Below, in pieces: positions 25,285 through 34,302 of a stretch of DNA of 64,000 bases. The stretch's first letter is position 1, and the number at the start of each line of letters is the position of its first letter. The notes under the pieces are model-generated. The model worked only from the letters and a program-made list of their open reading frames with translations, made no database searches and had not been told where the DNA came from. Location: positions 62,001-126,000 of the forward strand of contig JAIQFQ010000006.1 in the NCBI GenBank assembly GCA_020073245.1, written 5' to 3'. The DNA comes from Terriglobia bacterium (GTDB lineage: Bacteria; Acidobacteriota; Thermoanaerobaculia; Thermoanaerobaculales; Thermoanaerobaculaceae). The position numbers were made by a program, and so were the translations under genes.

Positions 25285-26154
25285 CTAGAGGGTGACGAGG
25301 ATGATGCCGACGATGGCGACCGCCGACGCCGCCAGCTTTTTGCGGGTGAACGGTTCCTGCAGGAAGATCGCCGCCAGGACGAGAACGTAGATCGTGCTCG
25401 ACTGGTTGAGGATCGCGGCGATCCCGACCTTGGTGTACTTCATGCCGGCGATCCAGAAGATGAGCGCCAGGTACGAGCCGAGCACGGCGCCCGGCAGCGA
25501 GAAGCGCCAGCCCCGCGATGGGCGAAAGACGTGCAGGATTTCGCGCCGGCGCGGAGACAGCAGCGTGATCGGGACCATCACCCCAAGGCAGCCGATCTGG
25601 CGGATCGCGGTCGCCCACAGCACGGGAGAGTGATCCAGCACGGGCTTCGCGATCACGATCCCGAGCGCCAGCGCGATCATCGCGAGCACGCCCCAGATCA
25701 CGCCGAGGGCGAGCTGCCGGCGGGAGACACCGTGCGGCGGGTCGTGCTGCGCGGCGGTGAGCACGCCGGTGAGGACGAGCGCCATGCCGAGGAGCTGCAG
25801 CGCCGAGAGACGCTCGCCCAGCAGCACTGTGGCGAGCAGCACGGTCAGCGGCGCGTAGAGACAGTCGATGATCGCCGAGATGCCTGCTCCGACCGCGTTG
25901 AGGCTCATGTGGAACAGCGTGTCGGAGGTGGCGATGGCAATGATTCCGCTCGCAAAGAGGATCAGGACGTCCCGCAGCGACCCCTGCCAGTGCACCTGGC
26001 CGGCCACGACCACCGTTGGCAACAGGAGAGAGGTCGAGACGACGACGCGGAAGAGGTTGAGCGAGAAGGGTGACACCGTTTCCCCGGACCTCTTCAGGAG
26101 GATCACGGCGGCCGCCCAGATCAGCGCGGTCAGAAGGGCAAAGAGCTGGCCCAC
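25285..26154 (-). CDS. DMT superfamily EamA-type transporter
   Basis: 289 residues forming ten hydrophobic helices in two EamA repeats of five (about 1-140 and 150-289), the standard drug/metabolite transporter layout. The second repeat has the usual P-x-(x)...L-x-E-P/x-F-T motif (F-L-Q-E-P-F-T near 268). The substrate cannot be told. GTG start at 26154. A weak -10 (TATCCT at 26183-26188, minus strand) lies upstream. It has no operon partner, being flanked by repeat elements on both sides. Confidence 0.85.
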   Translation of the reverse strand: MGQLFALLTALIWAAAVILLKRSGETVSPFSLNLFRVVVSTSLLLPTVVVAGQVHWQGSLRDVLILFASGIIAIATSDTLFHMSLNAVGAGISAIIDCLYAPLTVLLATVLLGERLSALQLLGMALVLTGVLTAAQHDPPHGVSRRQLALGVIWGVLAMIALALGIVIAKPVLDHSPVLWATAIRQIGCLGVMVPITLLSPRRREILHVFRPSRGWRFSLPGAVLGSYLALIFWIAGMKYTKVGIAAILNQSSTIYVLVLAAIFLQEPFTRKKLAASAVAIVGIILVTL

Positions 26155-26230
26155 GGGTCACCCGTCAACAGACACGCGCGGCAGGATACCCGATCGCCCG
26201 CGTCGTGCTCCGTGGCGCCGCCGGCGTGGG

Positions 26231-26332
26231 CAAAGGAAGACGGAAGAGGGGAGAAGGAAGTGGCAAGACGGAAGCGTGGGGGAAACTTGTCTTTCGTTTA
26301 CCCTCTACCTTCTACCCTCTTCCCGCCTCTCC
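26231..26332 (-). repeat. B-type 3'-end inverted repeat after the O-antigen-ligase-like gene
   Basis: Plus-strand purine arm about 26231-26275 and pyrimidine arm 26292-26332. The latter contains CTCTACCTTCTACCCTC (26303-26319), the exact reverse complement of 43090-43106. The element ends 1-2 bp from the minus-strand stop codon at 26334. The remaining 26155-26230 stretch holds only a weak EamA promoter. Confidence 0.75.
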
Positions 26333-26333
26333 G

Positions 26334-28142
26334 CTACGGCTGCTCGGCGGGGGTGCCCTTGTACATCCACGCGTTGCGCGCGCCATAGCCGGAGGCGTCG
26401 AGCCGGCCACGCAAGGAGCGCGACAGGTCAGGGTCCTTGATCTCCCGGAAGACCGCTGGGTTGAGCTCGACCGCCCTGAGGAGCTGGCTCATGCCTTCCT
26501 CCCTGTCGCCGGCCATCAGCAGGGCGATACCGAGGTCGAAGCGCACCTCGGGTCGGTCGGCCAGGGCCAGTGCACGGCCGAAGCTGTCGAGCGCAGCCCG
26601 CGTCTCGCCGGCTTGGGCGGCGACGTTGCCCATTGTCAGGGCGGCTTCCCAGGAGTTGGGTAACCAGCGCAACGGTCTCCGGAGATTGGCAAGAGCCGTG
26701 CGGGTCAGCTCGGTCTTCGCCGAAGGTCGCATCGGCGATGAGCGCAGCGATTCCACGAGGACCTTGGCCTGTCGAAAGGCGATGGTCGCGCGGTACCTTT
26801 GCCACGTAACGGTGATGGCGATCCCGACGAGGATCCCGATTGCGAGGAGACGCAGGCGCCCCGACCAGCCCGTCGGGTCGGGTGGTGGGGGGAGCGGCGG
26901 GACCGCGAGTGCCGCCAGGACCACCCACTGGGCCGCGACGGCAGCGAGGTGGAGCGGGAACTGCGTGAGGGCGAGAACAGTCGCAGCAGCTGCAATTGGC
27001 AGCGCGTCGACGATGCCACGCGCGGGAGGACCTTTGCGGCGCCAGACGAGGACGGCTCCCGCGGCGGCCAGGAGGAGGCCAAGCCCGCCGGTCTCGGCGG
27101 TGTACTGGAGCGGCTCGCAGTGTGCCTCGCCGAAGCCGGTCACCATGCCCAGTACGCGACCCCGCTCGGCGAGCGCGTCCAGGCTCTGGAAGCGGAACGA
27201 GTTCGCCTCGAACAGGCCGAACCCGACCCCGGTCGTCGGCCGAGCGGCAAGCATCGAGCCCGCCGCCACGTACGCCGCGCCACGTGCGCTGCCGAGCCAG
27301 ATCAAGCCGCCCCTGCGAGCCTCCCCCACGGCCGCCGTCACCCTTCGGGCGAGGGGCGTCGCAACGAACACCACGACGGCAACGGCCAGGACCGCGGCGA
27401 CGACCGGAATGCGCCTCGCCGGTTTGACCCGGCGCCAGGCGAGAGCCGAAACGCCGACGGCCAGGGCGAGGACGCCGCTGAGCGTGCCTGTGCCGAGCAG
27501 CACGCCGGCCATGAGAACGGCGGCGCCGGCCCACACGGGCCTCCGGTGACGCCTCTCCAGAGCGTGCTCGGCGGCCACCAGCGCGGGCAGCGCGAGGAAG
27601 ACAGCCACCTCGCCGGGATTGCCGAACGTCCCGATCCAGCCGTAGCGCCCGCTCAGGAGGAGCAGCGAGAAGGCCTGGGGCTGCCAGGAAGGCACGAGGA
27701 ACAGGAGTACGAGGCCTGCTTCGATGGCGCCAGCCCAGACGACGAGGCGGAGGAGCGACCGGCGGCGCTTCTCTGACAGCTGGCGCAGGGCACCCCAGCC
27801 CAGAGCCGCGAGCACGATGGGGAGCACGTCGACCAAGGCTCGTGCGGGCGCCGGACAGGCGAGGGCGCTGAGAGTCCCCCCGGCGATCACGCCGCCCCAC
27901 GCCGGCCACCAGCGATCACGCCACGAGGCCCCGCCCAGGTTCGCCACTGTGAACACCGCGGCCAGGACGCTCCATGCGGCCAGGGCCAGCTCGCGCTTCG
28001 GTCCGCGGAAGACCTCGAGGGCCCTGCTGTCGAACACCAGCGGCACGACGAGGACGAGCGCGACCGCAGCCAGGAAGGACAGGGCCGCGAGCACTCGGGC
28101 GGTCGGAGGTCCGCTTGCCGGTGCCGGGCGCGTGCGACTCAC
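26334..28142 (-). CDS. O-antigen ligase-like polytopic membrane protein with C-terminal TPRs
   Basis: 602 residues. About a dozen hydrophobic helices occupy residues 15-450, with the longest extramembrane loop around 280-330 (G-V-G-F-G-L-F-E...), the position and G-x-G-x-G style of the Wzy/WaaL periplasmic loop. Residues about 480-595 form at least two TPR units (e.g. A-L-D-S-F-G-R-A-L-A-L-A). This architecture is common in Wzy_C/O-antigen ligase family proteins that polymerise or ligate polysaccharide. GTG 28142 starts 2 bp after the smc stop. The polysaccharide cluster is 17 kb away, so the substrate is not obvious. Confidence 0.72.
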   Translation of the reverse strand: MSRTRPAPASGPPTARVLAALSFLAAVALVLVVPLVFDSRALEVFRGPKRELALAAWSVLAAVFTVANLGGASWRDRWWPAWGGVIAGGTLSALACPAPARALVDVLPIVLAALGWGALRQLSEKRRRSLLRLVVWAGAIEAGLVLLFLVPSWQPQAFSLLLLSGRYGWIGTFGNPGEVAVFLALPALVAAEHALERRHRRPVWAGAAVLMAGVLLGTGTLSGVLALAVGVSALAWRRVKPARRIPVVAAVLAVAVVVFVATPLARRVTAAVGEARRGGLIWLGSARGAAYVAAGSMLAARPTTGVGFGLFEANSFRFQSLDALAERGRVLGMVTGFGEAHCEPLQYTAETGGLGLLLAAAGAVLVWRRKGPPARGIVDALPIAAAATVLALTQFPLHLAAVAAQWVVLAALAVPPLPPPPDPTGWSGRLRLLAIGILVGIAITVTWQRYRATIAFRQAKVLVESLRSSPMRPSAKTELTRTALANLRRPLRWLPNSWEAALTMGNVAAQAGETRAALDSFGRALALADRPEVRFDLGIALLMAGDREEGMSQLLRAVELNPAVFREIKDPDLSRSLRGRLDASGYGARNAWMYKGTPAEQP

Positions 28143-28144
28143 GG

Positions 28145-31100
28145 CTACTCTTCCAGGCGCACGGACACGATGCGGGACACGCCCGCTTCCTCCATGGTGA
28201 CGCCGTAAAGCACATCGGCGTGCGCCATGGTCCGACGGTTGTGCGTGATCAGAAGGAACTGCGTGCCCTCGCTCATCTCGCGCAGGAGGCTCGCAAGGCG
28301 TTCGACGTTCGCGTCGTCGAGGGGAGCATCCACCTCGTCGAGTAGACAGAACGGCGCCGGCCGGATTCGGAAGAGCCCCAGCAGCAGTGCGACCGCAGCG
28401 AGTGCCTTCTCGCCGCCGGAGAGCAGCAGCACCGACTGTGTGTGCTTGCCCGGTGGCCGCACGCGGATTTCGATTCCGCTCTCGAGCGGAGCGTCGGGGT
28501 CGGACAGCTCGGCCTTCGCCTCGCCGCCGCCGAAGAGCTGCCGGAAGACGACATCGAAGGCGACGTTCACCTCGGCGAGCGTGGCGAGGAATCGCTCCGC
28601 GCACGTGGCGTCGAGTTCCTTGACCGTGCCGGCCAGCGACTCCATGGAATGCTCGAGGTCGCGGCGCTGCTCCTTGAGGAAGGCATGGCGTTTTTCGAGC
28701 TCGTCACGCTCGGCGACGGCGAGCTCGTTCACCGGGCCCAGCGCCTCGAGTTCGGCCGCGAGGCCTTGCTCGTGCGTCTCGAGCTCGGGCACGGTCTCGA
28801 CCGCCGGCGGCTCCGGTAGCTCGGCCTGGCCCGCCAGCGTCAAGGCGATGGTCTCCTCCAGCTTCTCGCGCGCCGCGTTCGCCTCGGCGAGGGCGAGGCG
28901 TGCCGCGTGGGCCGCGTCGCGGGCGGCGAGATGCCCGACCCGACGCTGCTCGGCCTCGCCCGTGGCGGACTCGACGCGCAGACGGATTCCCTCGACCTCG
29001 GCCGTGAGCCGCTCGACCTCGTTGTGGGCGGCGGTCCGGTGCGCCAGCAGTTCCTCGAGCTCGACCCGCGCCGAAACCGCCGCACGTCCGGCGGCCTCGG
29101 CGTGATCGCCTTGGGCCTTAACCTCGTCACGAGCGGCTATCTCGCGCCGCTCGAGTTCCGCCAGCTCTTCGCCGTGGCGTTCGACATCCCGTCGGGCCGC
29201 AGCCGCGCGCTCGAGCGCCAGCGCCTCCGCGCCGCGCGCACGCTCGGCCTCGGCTCGCGCCGACGCCGCGGCCTCCCGCGCGCGGTCGGCGTCGCGTGCG
29301 AGGGCGTCCACCTCGGCCTCCATCTCGGAGGCGCGCTTTCCGAGGCGTTCGACCTCCTCGCGTGCCACGACGAGACGGCCCGCCAAGGCGTTGCCCTCCT
29401 CGCCGAGACGCGTCAGTTCGGCAGCGAGCGCCTCCAGCTCGCGCTCGAGCCGCTGACGCTCGCGGTGGAGCGACGATCTCGCGGACGATGCTGCCGCCAG
29501 CGCCGCAGCGGCCGCCTGCACCGCGGTGTCGTGCTCGGCCAGGTGCGGCCCGACCTCCGCGAGCTCGCTCTGGACCCGCTCGAGCGCCGCGACGGTCGCC
29601 TCCTCGCGGGCGGCGGCCGCCTGCTCCGTCGCGAGCACGTCGCGTTCACGGATCCGCAGTTCGAGGGTGCCGGGAGCGGCGGCGCGAGATCCTGGCAACT
29701 CCAGTAGTGTGCCCCGCCGCCGGCCGCCGCCGGGCAGCAGGACCACCAGATCGGGGTCGGTCACGGCAAGCTCCCGCGCGTGTGCAAGGTCGCGCGCCAC
29801 GGCGGCGCGCGGAAGCGCGGCCGAGAGCCACCCTGCGTTCTCCGGCGCCGCGCCGCCCTGTTCGAGCAACGGCGACGGCCACCGGGGCAACGAGCGGTCG
29901 GCCACCACCACGGCGAGCTTCCCCTCGACCCCGGGTGCCTGCACCACAAGCAGCGCGGCACTCTCCTCATCGATGCAAACCGGAAGGTTCAGCAGGTCGC
30001 CGTAGGCACGGTCGAGGAGCCTTGCAACGTCCGGGTCGGGGGCCAGAAAGTCGGCAACGGTGCCGAGGAGCTTCTCAGCGGGGAGTGCGCGGGCGAGGGC
30101 GTTCGGCAGCGCGCGTGCCTCGGCGAGCAGGCGGCCGAGGCCTTCTCGCTCATGGCGAGCCTGCCACCGCTCGTGGCCGGCCCGGTCGCGTTCGGCCGTG
30201 AGCTCGGCCGCTTTCCCGGCCAGCGCCTCCTGCCGCGCGCGCAGCTCCTGTCGTTCGCGCTCCAGCGCCGCCGCCGACGCCGCGGCGGCACCCTCCTTCG
30301 CCGCGGTCTCTTCCTCCGCCTTCGCCTCCTGGGTGAGGTGAATCGAGAGTCTCTCGTGCTCGGAGGTCAGGCGCGTCCGTTGGTAGCCGTCCTGCTCGAG
30401 CTCGACCTCGAGCCTATGGACGCGGTTTCGCGCCTCGCTCGCGGCCGCGACTGCAGCGAGCAGGCTCCGGCGGGCCTCCTCGGCCTGGGCGCCCGCCGAT
30501 CGCGCAACGGTCTCCGCGGCTTCCGCCGCCGCTCCGGCCGCGTGTGCTTCACGCTCGCAACCGACGCGAGTGCCCTCGGCGCCAGCGAGCGAAGCCGCGA
30601 GGATCGTCCCCTGCTGTGCGAGCGCCTGAGCGGCAGCGGCCAATCGGTCGGCCTCGACGGCGGAGGCCTCGCGGCGGGCCGACGCCTCCGCATTCTCCCG
30701 GCGGGCGGCCGCCTCTTCGGCCTCGCGGCGTTGCGCGAGGGCGTCGCTCTTGGCCTCCTGGTCACGGGCGGTCGTCAGGCGCTCCTGAGCTCCATCGAGG
30801 TCGCGGCGAGACGTCGCCAGAGCGGCCTCGGCGCTCGCGAGCAGTGTCGCGGCTTCGGCCTCGCCAAGGCCGACCGCCGTCAGCATCTGCTGCCTCTCCA
30901 CAACCGCCAGAACCAGCACGGCCCGCTTGCCAGCGAACAGCGCGGCACGCACCTCGGCGAGCGCGGTCCGCAGCTCACGGTGCTTTTCGGCGCGCCGAGC
31001 CTGGCGCCGCGCCTGCTCGAGCGCTCGCTTGACCTCGGCTGCGACGTCGGCGAGCCGCAGGAGATTGGCGCTCGTCTCCGCGAGCTTCAGCTCCGCCTCG

Positions 31101-31633
31101 TGGCGGCGTGCGCGGAATTTCGTGATGCCGGCAGCCTCCTCGAAGAGGTTCCGCCGCTCCGTGGCCTTGACCGACAGGACCTGACCGATCCGCCCCTGTT
31201 CGATGATCGCGTAGGCGCGCGTGCCGAGGCCGGCGTCGAACAGCTCGTCCATGATGTCCTTGAGGCGGACGCGACGCCCCTGCATGCGGTAGTCCGACGT
31301 GCCATCCCGCATCACGCGGCGGGAGATCGTGAGCCTTCCGTCAGTGTCCGGCCAGCGCCCGTCCGGTGAGGCCAGGGTGAGGTTCACCTCGGCGGCGCCA
31401 AGCGGTGGTCGGCTCGGGGCGCCCGTGAAGATGACATCGGCCATGTTCTGGGAGCGCAGGAGGCGCGCCGATTGTTCGCCGAGCACCCAGGCGATCGCGT
31501 CGGAGATGTTGGATTTGCCGACACCGTTGGGCCCGACGATGGCGATGATCGCGCCCGGAAAGGAGAGCTCCACACGTCCGGCGAAGGACTTGAAACCCTC
31601 GAGGGTGAGCGAAGCGAGACGCACCGATCCCAT
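28145..31633 (-). CDS. smc: Chromosome segregation protein SMC
   Basis: ATPase of the condensin complex that organises the chromosome. 1162 residues, typical length. N-terminal Walker A G-P-N-G-V-G-K-S-N at 34-42, long first coiled coil (about 170-500), hinge domain (about 515-660, around L-L-G-T-V-A-D-F), second coiled coil, then signature L-S-G-G-E-K-A near 1070 and Walker B C-L-L-D-E-V-D-A-P-L-D. The coiled coils are extremely Ala/Glu/Arg-rich. scpA/scpB are not adjacent. The start ATG lies about 6 nt from the predicted transcription start (extended -10 TGGTAGTAT), with no Shine-Dalgarno. Confidence 0.97.
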   Translation of the reverse strand: MGSVRLASLTLEGFKSFAGRVELSFPGAIIAIVGPNGVGKSNISDAIAWVLGEQSARLLRSQNMADVIFTGAPSRPPLGAAEVNLTLASPDGRWPDTDGRLTISRRVMRDGTSDYRMQGRRVRLKDIMDELFDAGLGTRAYAIIEQGRIGQVLSVKATERRNLFEEAAGITKFRARRHEAELKLAETSANLLRLADVAAEVKRALEQARRQARRAEKHRELRTALAEVRAALFAGKRAVLVLAVVERQQMLTAVGLGEAEAATLLASAEAALATSRRDLDGAQERLTTARDQEAKSDALAQRREAEEAAARRENAEASARREASAVEADRLAAAAQALAQQGTILAASLAGAEGTRVGCEREAHAAGAAAEAAETVARSAGAQAEEARRSLLAAVAAASEARNRVHRLEVELEQDGYQRTRLTSEHERLSIHLTQEAKAEEETAAKEGAAAASAAALERERQELRARQEALAGKAAELTAERDRAGHERWQARHEREGLGRLLAEARALPNALARALPAEKLLGTVADFLAPDPDVARLLDRAYGDLLNLPVCIDEESAALLVVQAPGVEGKLAVVVADRSLPRWPSPLLEQGGAAPENAGWLSAALPRAAVARDLAHARELAVTDPDLVVLLPGGGRRRGTLLELPGSRAAAPGTLELRIRERDVLATEQAAAAREEATVAALERVQSELAEVGPHLAEHDTAVQAAAAALAAASSARSSLHRERQRLERELEALAAELTRLGEEGNALAGRLVVAREEVERLGKRASEMEAEVDALARDADRAREAAASARAEAERARGAEALALERAAAARRDVERHGEELAELERREIAARDEVKAQGDHAEAAGRAAVSARVELEELLAHRTAAHNEVERLTAEVEGIRLRVESATGEAEQRRVGHLAARDAAHAARLALAEANAAREKLEETIALTLAGQAELPEPPAVETVPELETHEQGLAAELEALGPVNELAVAERDELEKRHAFLKEQRRDLEHSMESLAGTVKELDATCAERFLATLAEVNVAFDVVFRQLFGGGEAKAELSDPDAPLESGIEIRVRPPGKHTQSVLLLSGGEKALAAVALLLGLFRIRPAPFCLLDEVDAPLDDANVERLASLLREMSEGTQFLLITHNRRTMAHADVLYGVTMEEAGVSRIVSVRLEE

Positions 31634-31646
31634 CGTCGAACCCGGG

Positions 31647-31655
31647 ATACTACCA
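31647..31655 (-). promoter_or_regulatory. Extended -10 of smc
   Basis: Minus-strand TGGTAGTAT (TGn plus TAGTAT) ends 13 nt before the ATG at 31633. This predicts a 5' UTR of only about 6 nt. Confidence 0.4.
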
Positions 31656-31716
31656 CCGTTCGTACCGCCGGACCGCCCACGGCGTGGCTATCTCATTTCG
31701 CCGCCGGCGTCCTGCT

Positions 31717-31836
31717 GAGGAAGACACGAGACGGGAGGAGGAGGAGGGAATACGAAAGCGCGAGAGCAACCCGGTCTTTCCTCTCCCGTCTACCTTCTAC
31801 CCTCGTCCGGGCCTCACCGGCGGCGCGGCTACACGC
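31717..31836 (-). repeat. C+B composite 3'-end repeat overlapping the end of amrS
   Basis: B module: purine arm 31717-31760, pyrimidine arm 31775-31810 (contains CTACCTTCTACCCTC, shared with 26305-26319). C module GGCGGCGCGGCTACACGC at 31819-31836. In amrS sense the order is C, purine arm, pyrimidine arm. The amrS stop (31829-31831) lies inside C. The 31656-31716 part of the gap shows nothing further. Confidence 0.75.
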
Positions 31837-32935
31837 CCGCAGCCGTTGCCCTGTTGTTCCTGCTTCTACTGAGCCCTGCGCCCTGGCTCCTGCTGTTCCA
31901 GCGGCCGGGGATTGCGCCGCCGCAGGAAGGGCACGTCCCTTCTGCCGTGACGCGCGCCTCATACACCGTGAAGCCGGAGCGCCGGATGAGGGTCGTGCCG
32001 CAGGAGGGGCAGTGCGTGTCCTCCAGGTCACCGACCCGACCGGAGAGGTTTCCGGCGTACACGAACCTGAGGCCGGCCCTGCGCCCGGCGTCGGCGGCCT
32101 CGATCAGCGTCCGGACCGGAGTGGCTGGCGGGCCGGTCATCTTGTAGTCGGGGTGGAACGCCGTCACATGCCAGGGGATGTCCGGCGAGACGCTGGCCAG
32201 GAACGAGGCGATCTCGCGCAACTCTTCAGGGGCATCGTTGAGTCCCGGCACGATGAGCGTGACCACCTCGACCCAGATGCCGCGAGCGGCGAGGCCTGCG
32301 ATCGTGTCGAGGACGGCCTGCAGTTTCCCGCCGAGGGCCGCGTACGTCTTCGGGGAGAATGACTTGAGATCCACCTTGTAGGCGTCCATGACCGGCGCCA
32401 GGTAATCGAGCACCTCCGACGTGGCGTGGCCGTTCGAGACGAACGTGGTCACCAGCCCTGCCTCGCGCGCCTGCACGAACACGTCGTGCGCCCACTCCGA
32501 GGTGATCAGAGGCTCGTTGTACGTCGAGGTCACAACCTCACAGTGCCGGGCGATGGCCGCAGCCACAAGCGTCTCGGGGTCCGTCGGTTCGACCTCCCCG
32601 CCTGCCCGTGGGTCTCGCAAAGTCTGCGAGGTGAACCAGTTCTGGCAGTACGCACAGTGGAGGTCGCAGCCGAGCATGCCGAACGAGAGCGCGCGCGCCC
32701 CAGGGAGCAAGTGGAAGAACGGCTTCTTCTCGATGGGGTCGATCGCGACCCCCGCCGTGTAGCCCCATGGCACCGTGAGTGCGTCCCCGCTGCGGCCGCG
32801 CACCAGGCACACCCCGCGAGCACCGTCGGCGAGCTTGCAACGGTGCGCGCACGCCACGCAAACGAGCTTGCCGGAAGGGTGCGCCACCGCAAGCTCGCGC
32901 CTGGGCTGGGCGAACCGGTCGAGGGTCGAGTCCAC
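31829..32935 (-). CDS. amrS: AmmeMemoRadiSam-system radical SAM protein AmrS
   Basis: 368 residues. The radical SAM cluster motif C-D-L-H-C-A-Y-C (CxxxCxxC, about residues 89-96) is preceded by a four-Cys N-terminal region (C-V-A-C-A-H-R-C-K-L, with a later C-L-V-R-G). A C-terminal zinc-ribbon-like pair follows, C-P-S-C-G-T and C-P-S-C-G-G. This layout is typical of AmrS/PflA-like proteins, whose reaction is unknown. The usual partners AmmeMemoRadiSam A and B are not in the window. The last 22 or so residues follow the second ribbon and are encoded by, or adjacent to, the C repeat module, which also supplies the TAG stop. GTG start. Confidence 0.85.
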   Translation of the reverse strand: MDSTLDRFAQPRRELAVAHPSGKLVCVACAHRCKLADGARGVCLVRGRSGDALTVPWGYTAGVAIDPIEKKPFFHLLPGARALSFGMLGCDLHCAYCQNWFTSQTLRDPRAGGEVEPTDPETLVAAAIARHCEVVTSTYNEPLITSEWAHDVFVQAREAGLVTTFVSNGHATSEVLDYLAPVMDAYKVDLKSFSPKTYAALGGKLQAVLDTIAGLAARGIWVEVVTLIVPGLNDAPEELREIASFLASVSPDIPWHVTAFHPDYKMTGPPATPVRTLIEAADAGRRAGLRFVYAGNLSGRVGDLEDTHCPSCGTTLIRRSGFTVYEARVTAEGTCPSCGGAIPGRWNSRSQGAGLSRSRNNRATAAGV

Positions 32936-32957
32936 CCGACCAATGTGCGCTCAAAGC

Positions 32958-32986
32958 TTGACGCTTGCAAGTTCGGCGGCGAGAAT
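32958..32986 (+). promoter_or_regulatory. Promoter of aroA
   Basis: TTGACG (32958-32963), 17 bp, GAGAAT (32981-32986). Predicted start is about 32993. Confidence 0.6.
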
Positions 32987-33030
32987 CGCGCGAACCGTCG
33001 AAGGCCAAGATGCGTGGCGGAGATGAGAAC

Positions 33031-34302
33031 GTGCTCGCGGCACCGTATTCGCCCCATGGCGTTTCGGGAAGGGTGCGGGTTCCTCCCTCGAAGAGTTTGA
33101 CGCAGAGGGCCCTGGTTGCGGCGGCGCTCGCCGGCGAGGGGTCCGTGGTGCGGGGCCCGCTGGACGCCGAGGATCCGCGCCTCCTCGCCGCCGCGCTCCG
33201 AGGTGCGGGCTTCAGGTTGGACTGGGACGCCGACACCGTCACGGCGCACGGGCGTGAGCCCGTCTCGGCGGGCGATTTTTACCTGGGAAACAACGGGACC
33301 GGCGCGCGCTTCCTGCTTGCCCAACTCGCGGCTCTACCAGGGGAGTGGACGCTCGACGGCTCCGAGCGCCTGCGCCAGCGACCGGTTTCGGCTCTCGTGA
33401 AGGCGCTACGGCGGCTCGGTGCAACGATCGAGGCGCACGGCGGCGCCGCGGCGGCCCTACCGCTCGCCGTCTCCGGCCGGGCGCTCGTCGGAGGCGAGGT
33501 GGCACTCAACGCCTCGGCGTCAAGCCAGTTCGTCTCGGCGCTGCTCCTGCTCGGAGCTGTGCTGCCGGATGGCCTGGTGGTACGCCTGCCTTCGGCACCC
33601 CCTTCGCGACCCTACATCGATCTTACGGCCGAGGTGCTGGCAGCGTTCGGCGCCCGGCTCACCGAACAGGGCGACGGCACCGTCTTCGCGGTTGGCGGCG
33701 GCGGCCTTGCTGCGGCTGATTTCGCCGTCGAGGGTGACTGGTCCGCGGCTGCGTTCCCGCTCGCGGCCGTCGCCGTTGCCGGTGGCCGCGCCGAGATCCT
33801 GGGAGTGCGGCCTGACAGCCGACAGGGAGACGCCGCCGTGCTGGACATCCTCCAGTCGGCTGGGTGCACGGTCGGCGTCACTGGACAGGGCGTGATCGTG
33901 GACGGACCTGCGACGCGACCGGTCGTAGCCGACCTGCGCGACACGCCCGATCTGTTTCCGACCCTGGCCGTGGTGGCGGCCGTCGCGGGCGGCCGACTCG
34001 ACGGCCTGCGCGGCCTTGCGGCCAAGGAGAGCGACCGGCTAGCCGTGATGGCGGGCCATCTTGCCGCGATGGGTTACAGCGTCACACGGGGGGCCTCGTG
34101 GTTCGAGGCCCGGGGCGGGCGCGGGCGTCCGCGGGGTCCCGCCGCACCGCTCGATCCAGCCGCGGACCACAGAATCGCGATGGCACTGGCTGTGGCCGGA
34201 TGCGTGGTGCCGGGCGTCAGCATCCTCAATCCGAGTTGCGTGGCCAAGTCGTGGCCGGACTTCTGGGGCGCCTGGGGGCGTCTCGTTTCGGGAGATTCGT
34301 GA
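33031..34302 (+). CDS. aroA: 3-phosphoshikimate 1-carboxyvinyltransferase (EPSP synthase)
   Basis: Sixth shikimate step: transfers enolpyruvyl from PEP to shikimate-3-phosphate. 423 residues from GTG 33031. Seen: P-P-S-K-S-L-T-Q-R-A (about 18-27), the L-G-N-N-G-T-G-A-R phosphate/PEP segment near 90, R-Q-R-P-V near 118, S-S-Q-F-V-S-A-L, and the late K-E-S-D-R-L and D-H-R-I-A-M motifs. GTG 33031 has GGAG 8 nt upstream; ATG 33010 would add 7 residues and is possible. The 3' end overlaps the next gene by 4 bp. Confidence 0.95.
   Translation: MLAAPYSPHGVSGRVRVPPSKSLTQRALVAAALAGEGSVVRGPLDAEDPRLLAAALRGAGFRLDWDADTVTAHGREPVSAGDFYLGNNGTGARFLLAQLAALPGEWTLDGSERLRQRPVSALVKALRRLGATIEAHGGAAAALPLAVSGRALVGGEVALNASASSQFVSALLLLGAVLPDGLVVRLPSAPPSRPYIDLTAEVLAAFGARLTEQGDGTVFAVGGGGLAAADFAVEGDWSAAAFPLAAVAVAGGRAEILGVRPDSRQGDAAVLDILQSAGCTVGVTGQGVIVDGPATRPVVADLRDTPDLFPTLAVVAAVAGGRLDGLRGLAAKESDRLAVMAGHLAAMGYSVTRGASWFEARGGRGRPRGPAAPLDPAADHRIAMALAVAGCVVPGVSILNPSCVAKSWPDFWGAWGRLVSGDS

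Noticed and set aside
29780-31369. 529-codon plus-strand open frame inside smc
   Set aside because: Antisense to the SMC coiled coil. Composition (Arg/Leu/Gly) mirrors the Ala/Glu/Arg-rich coding strand.
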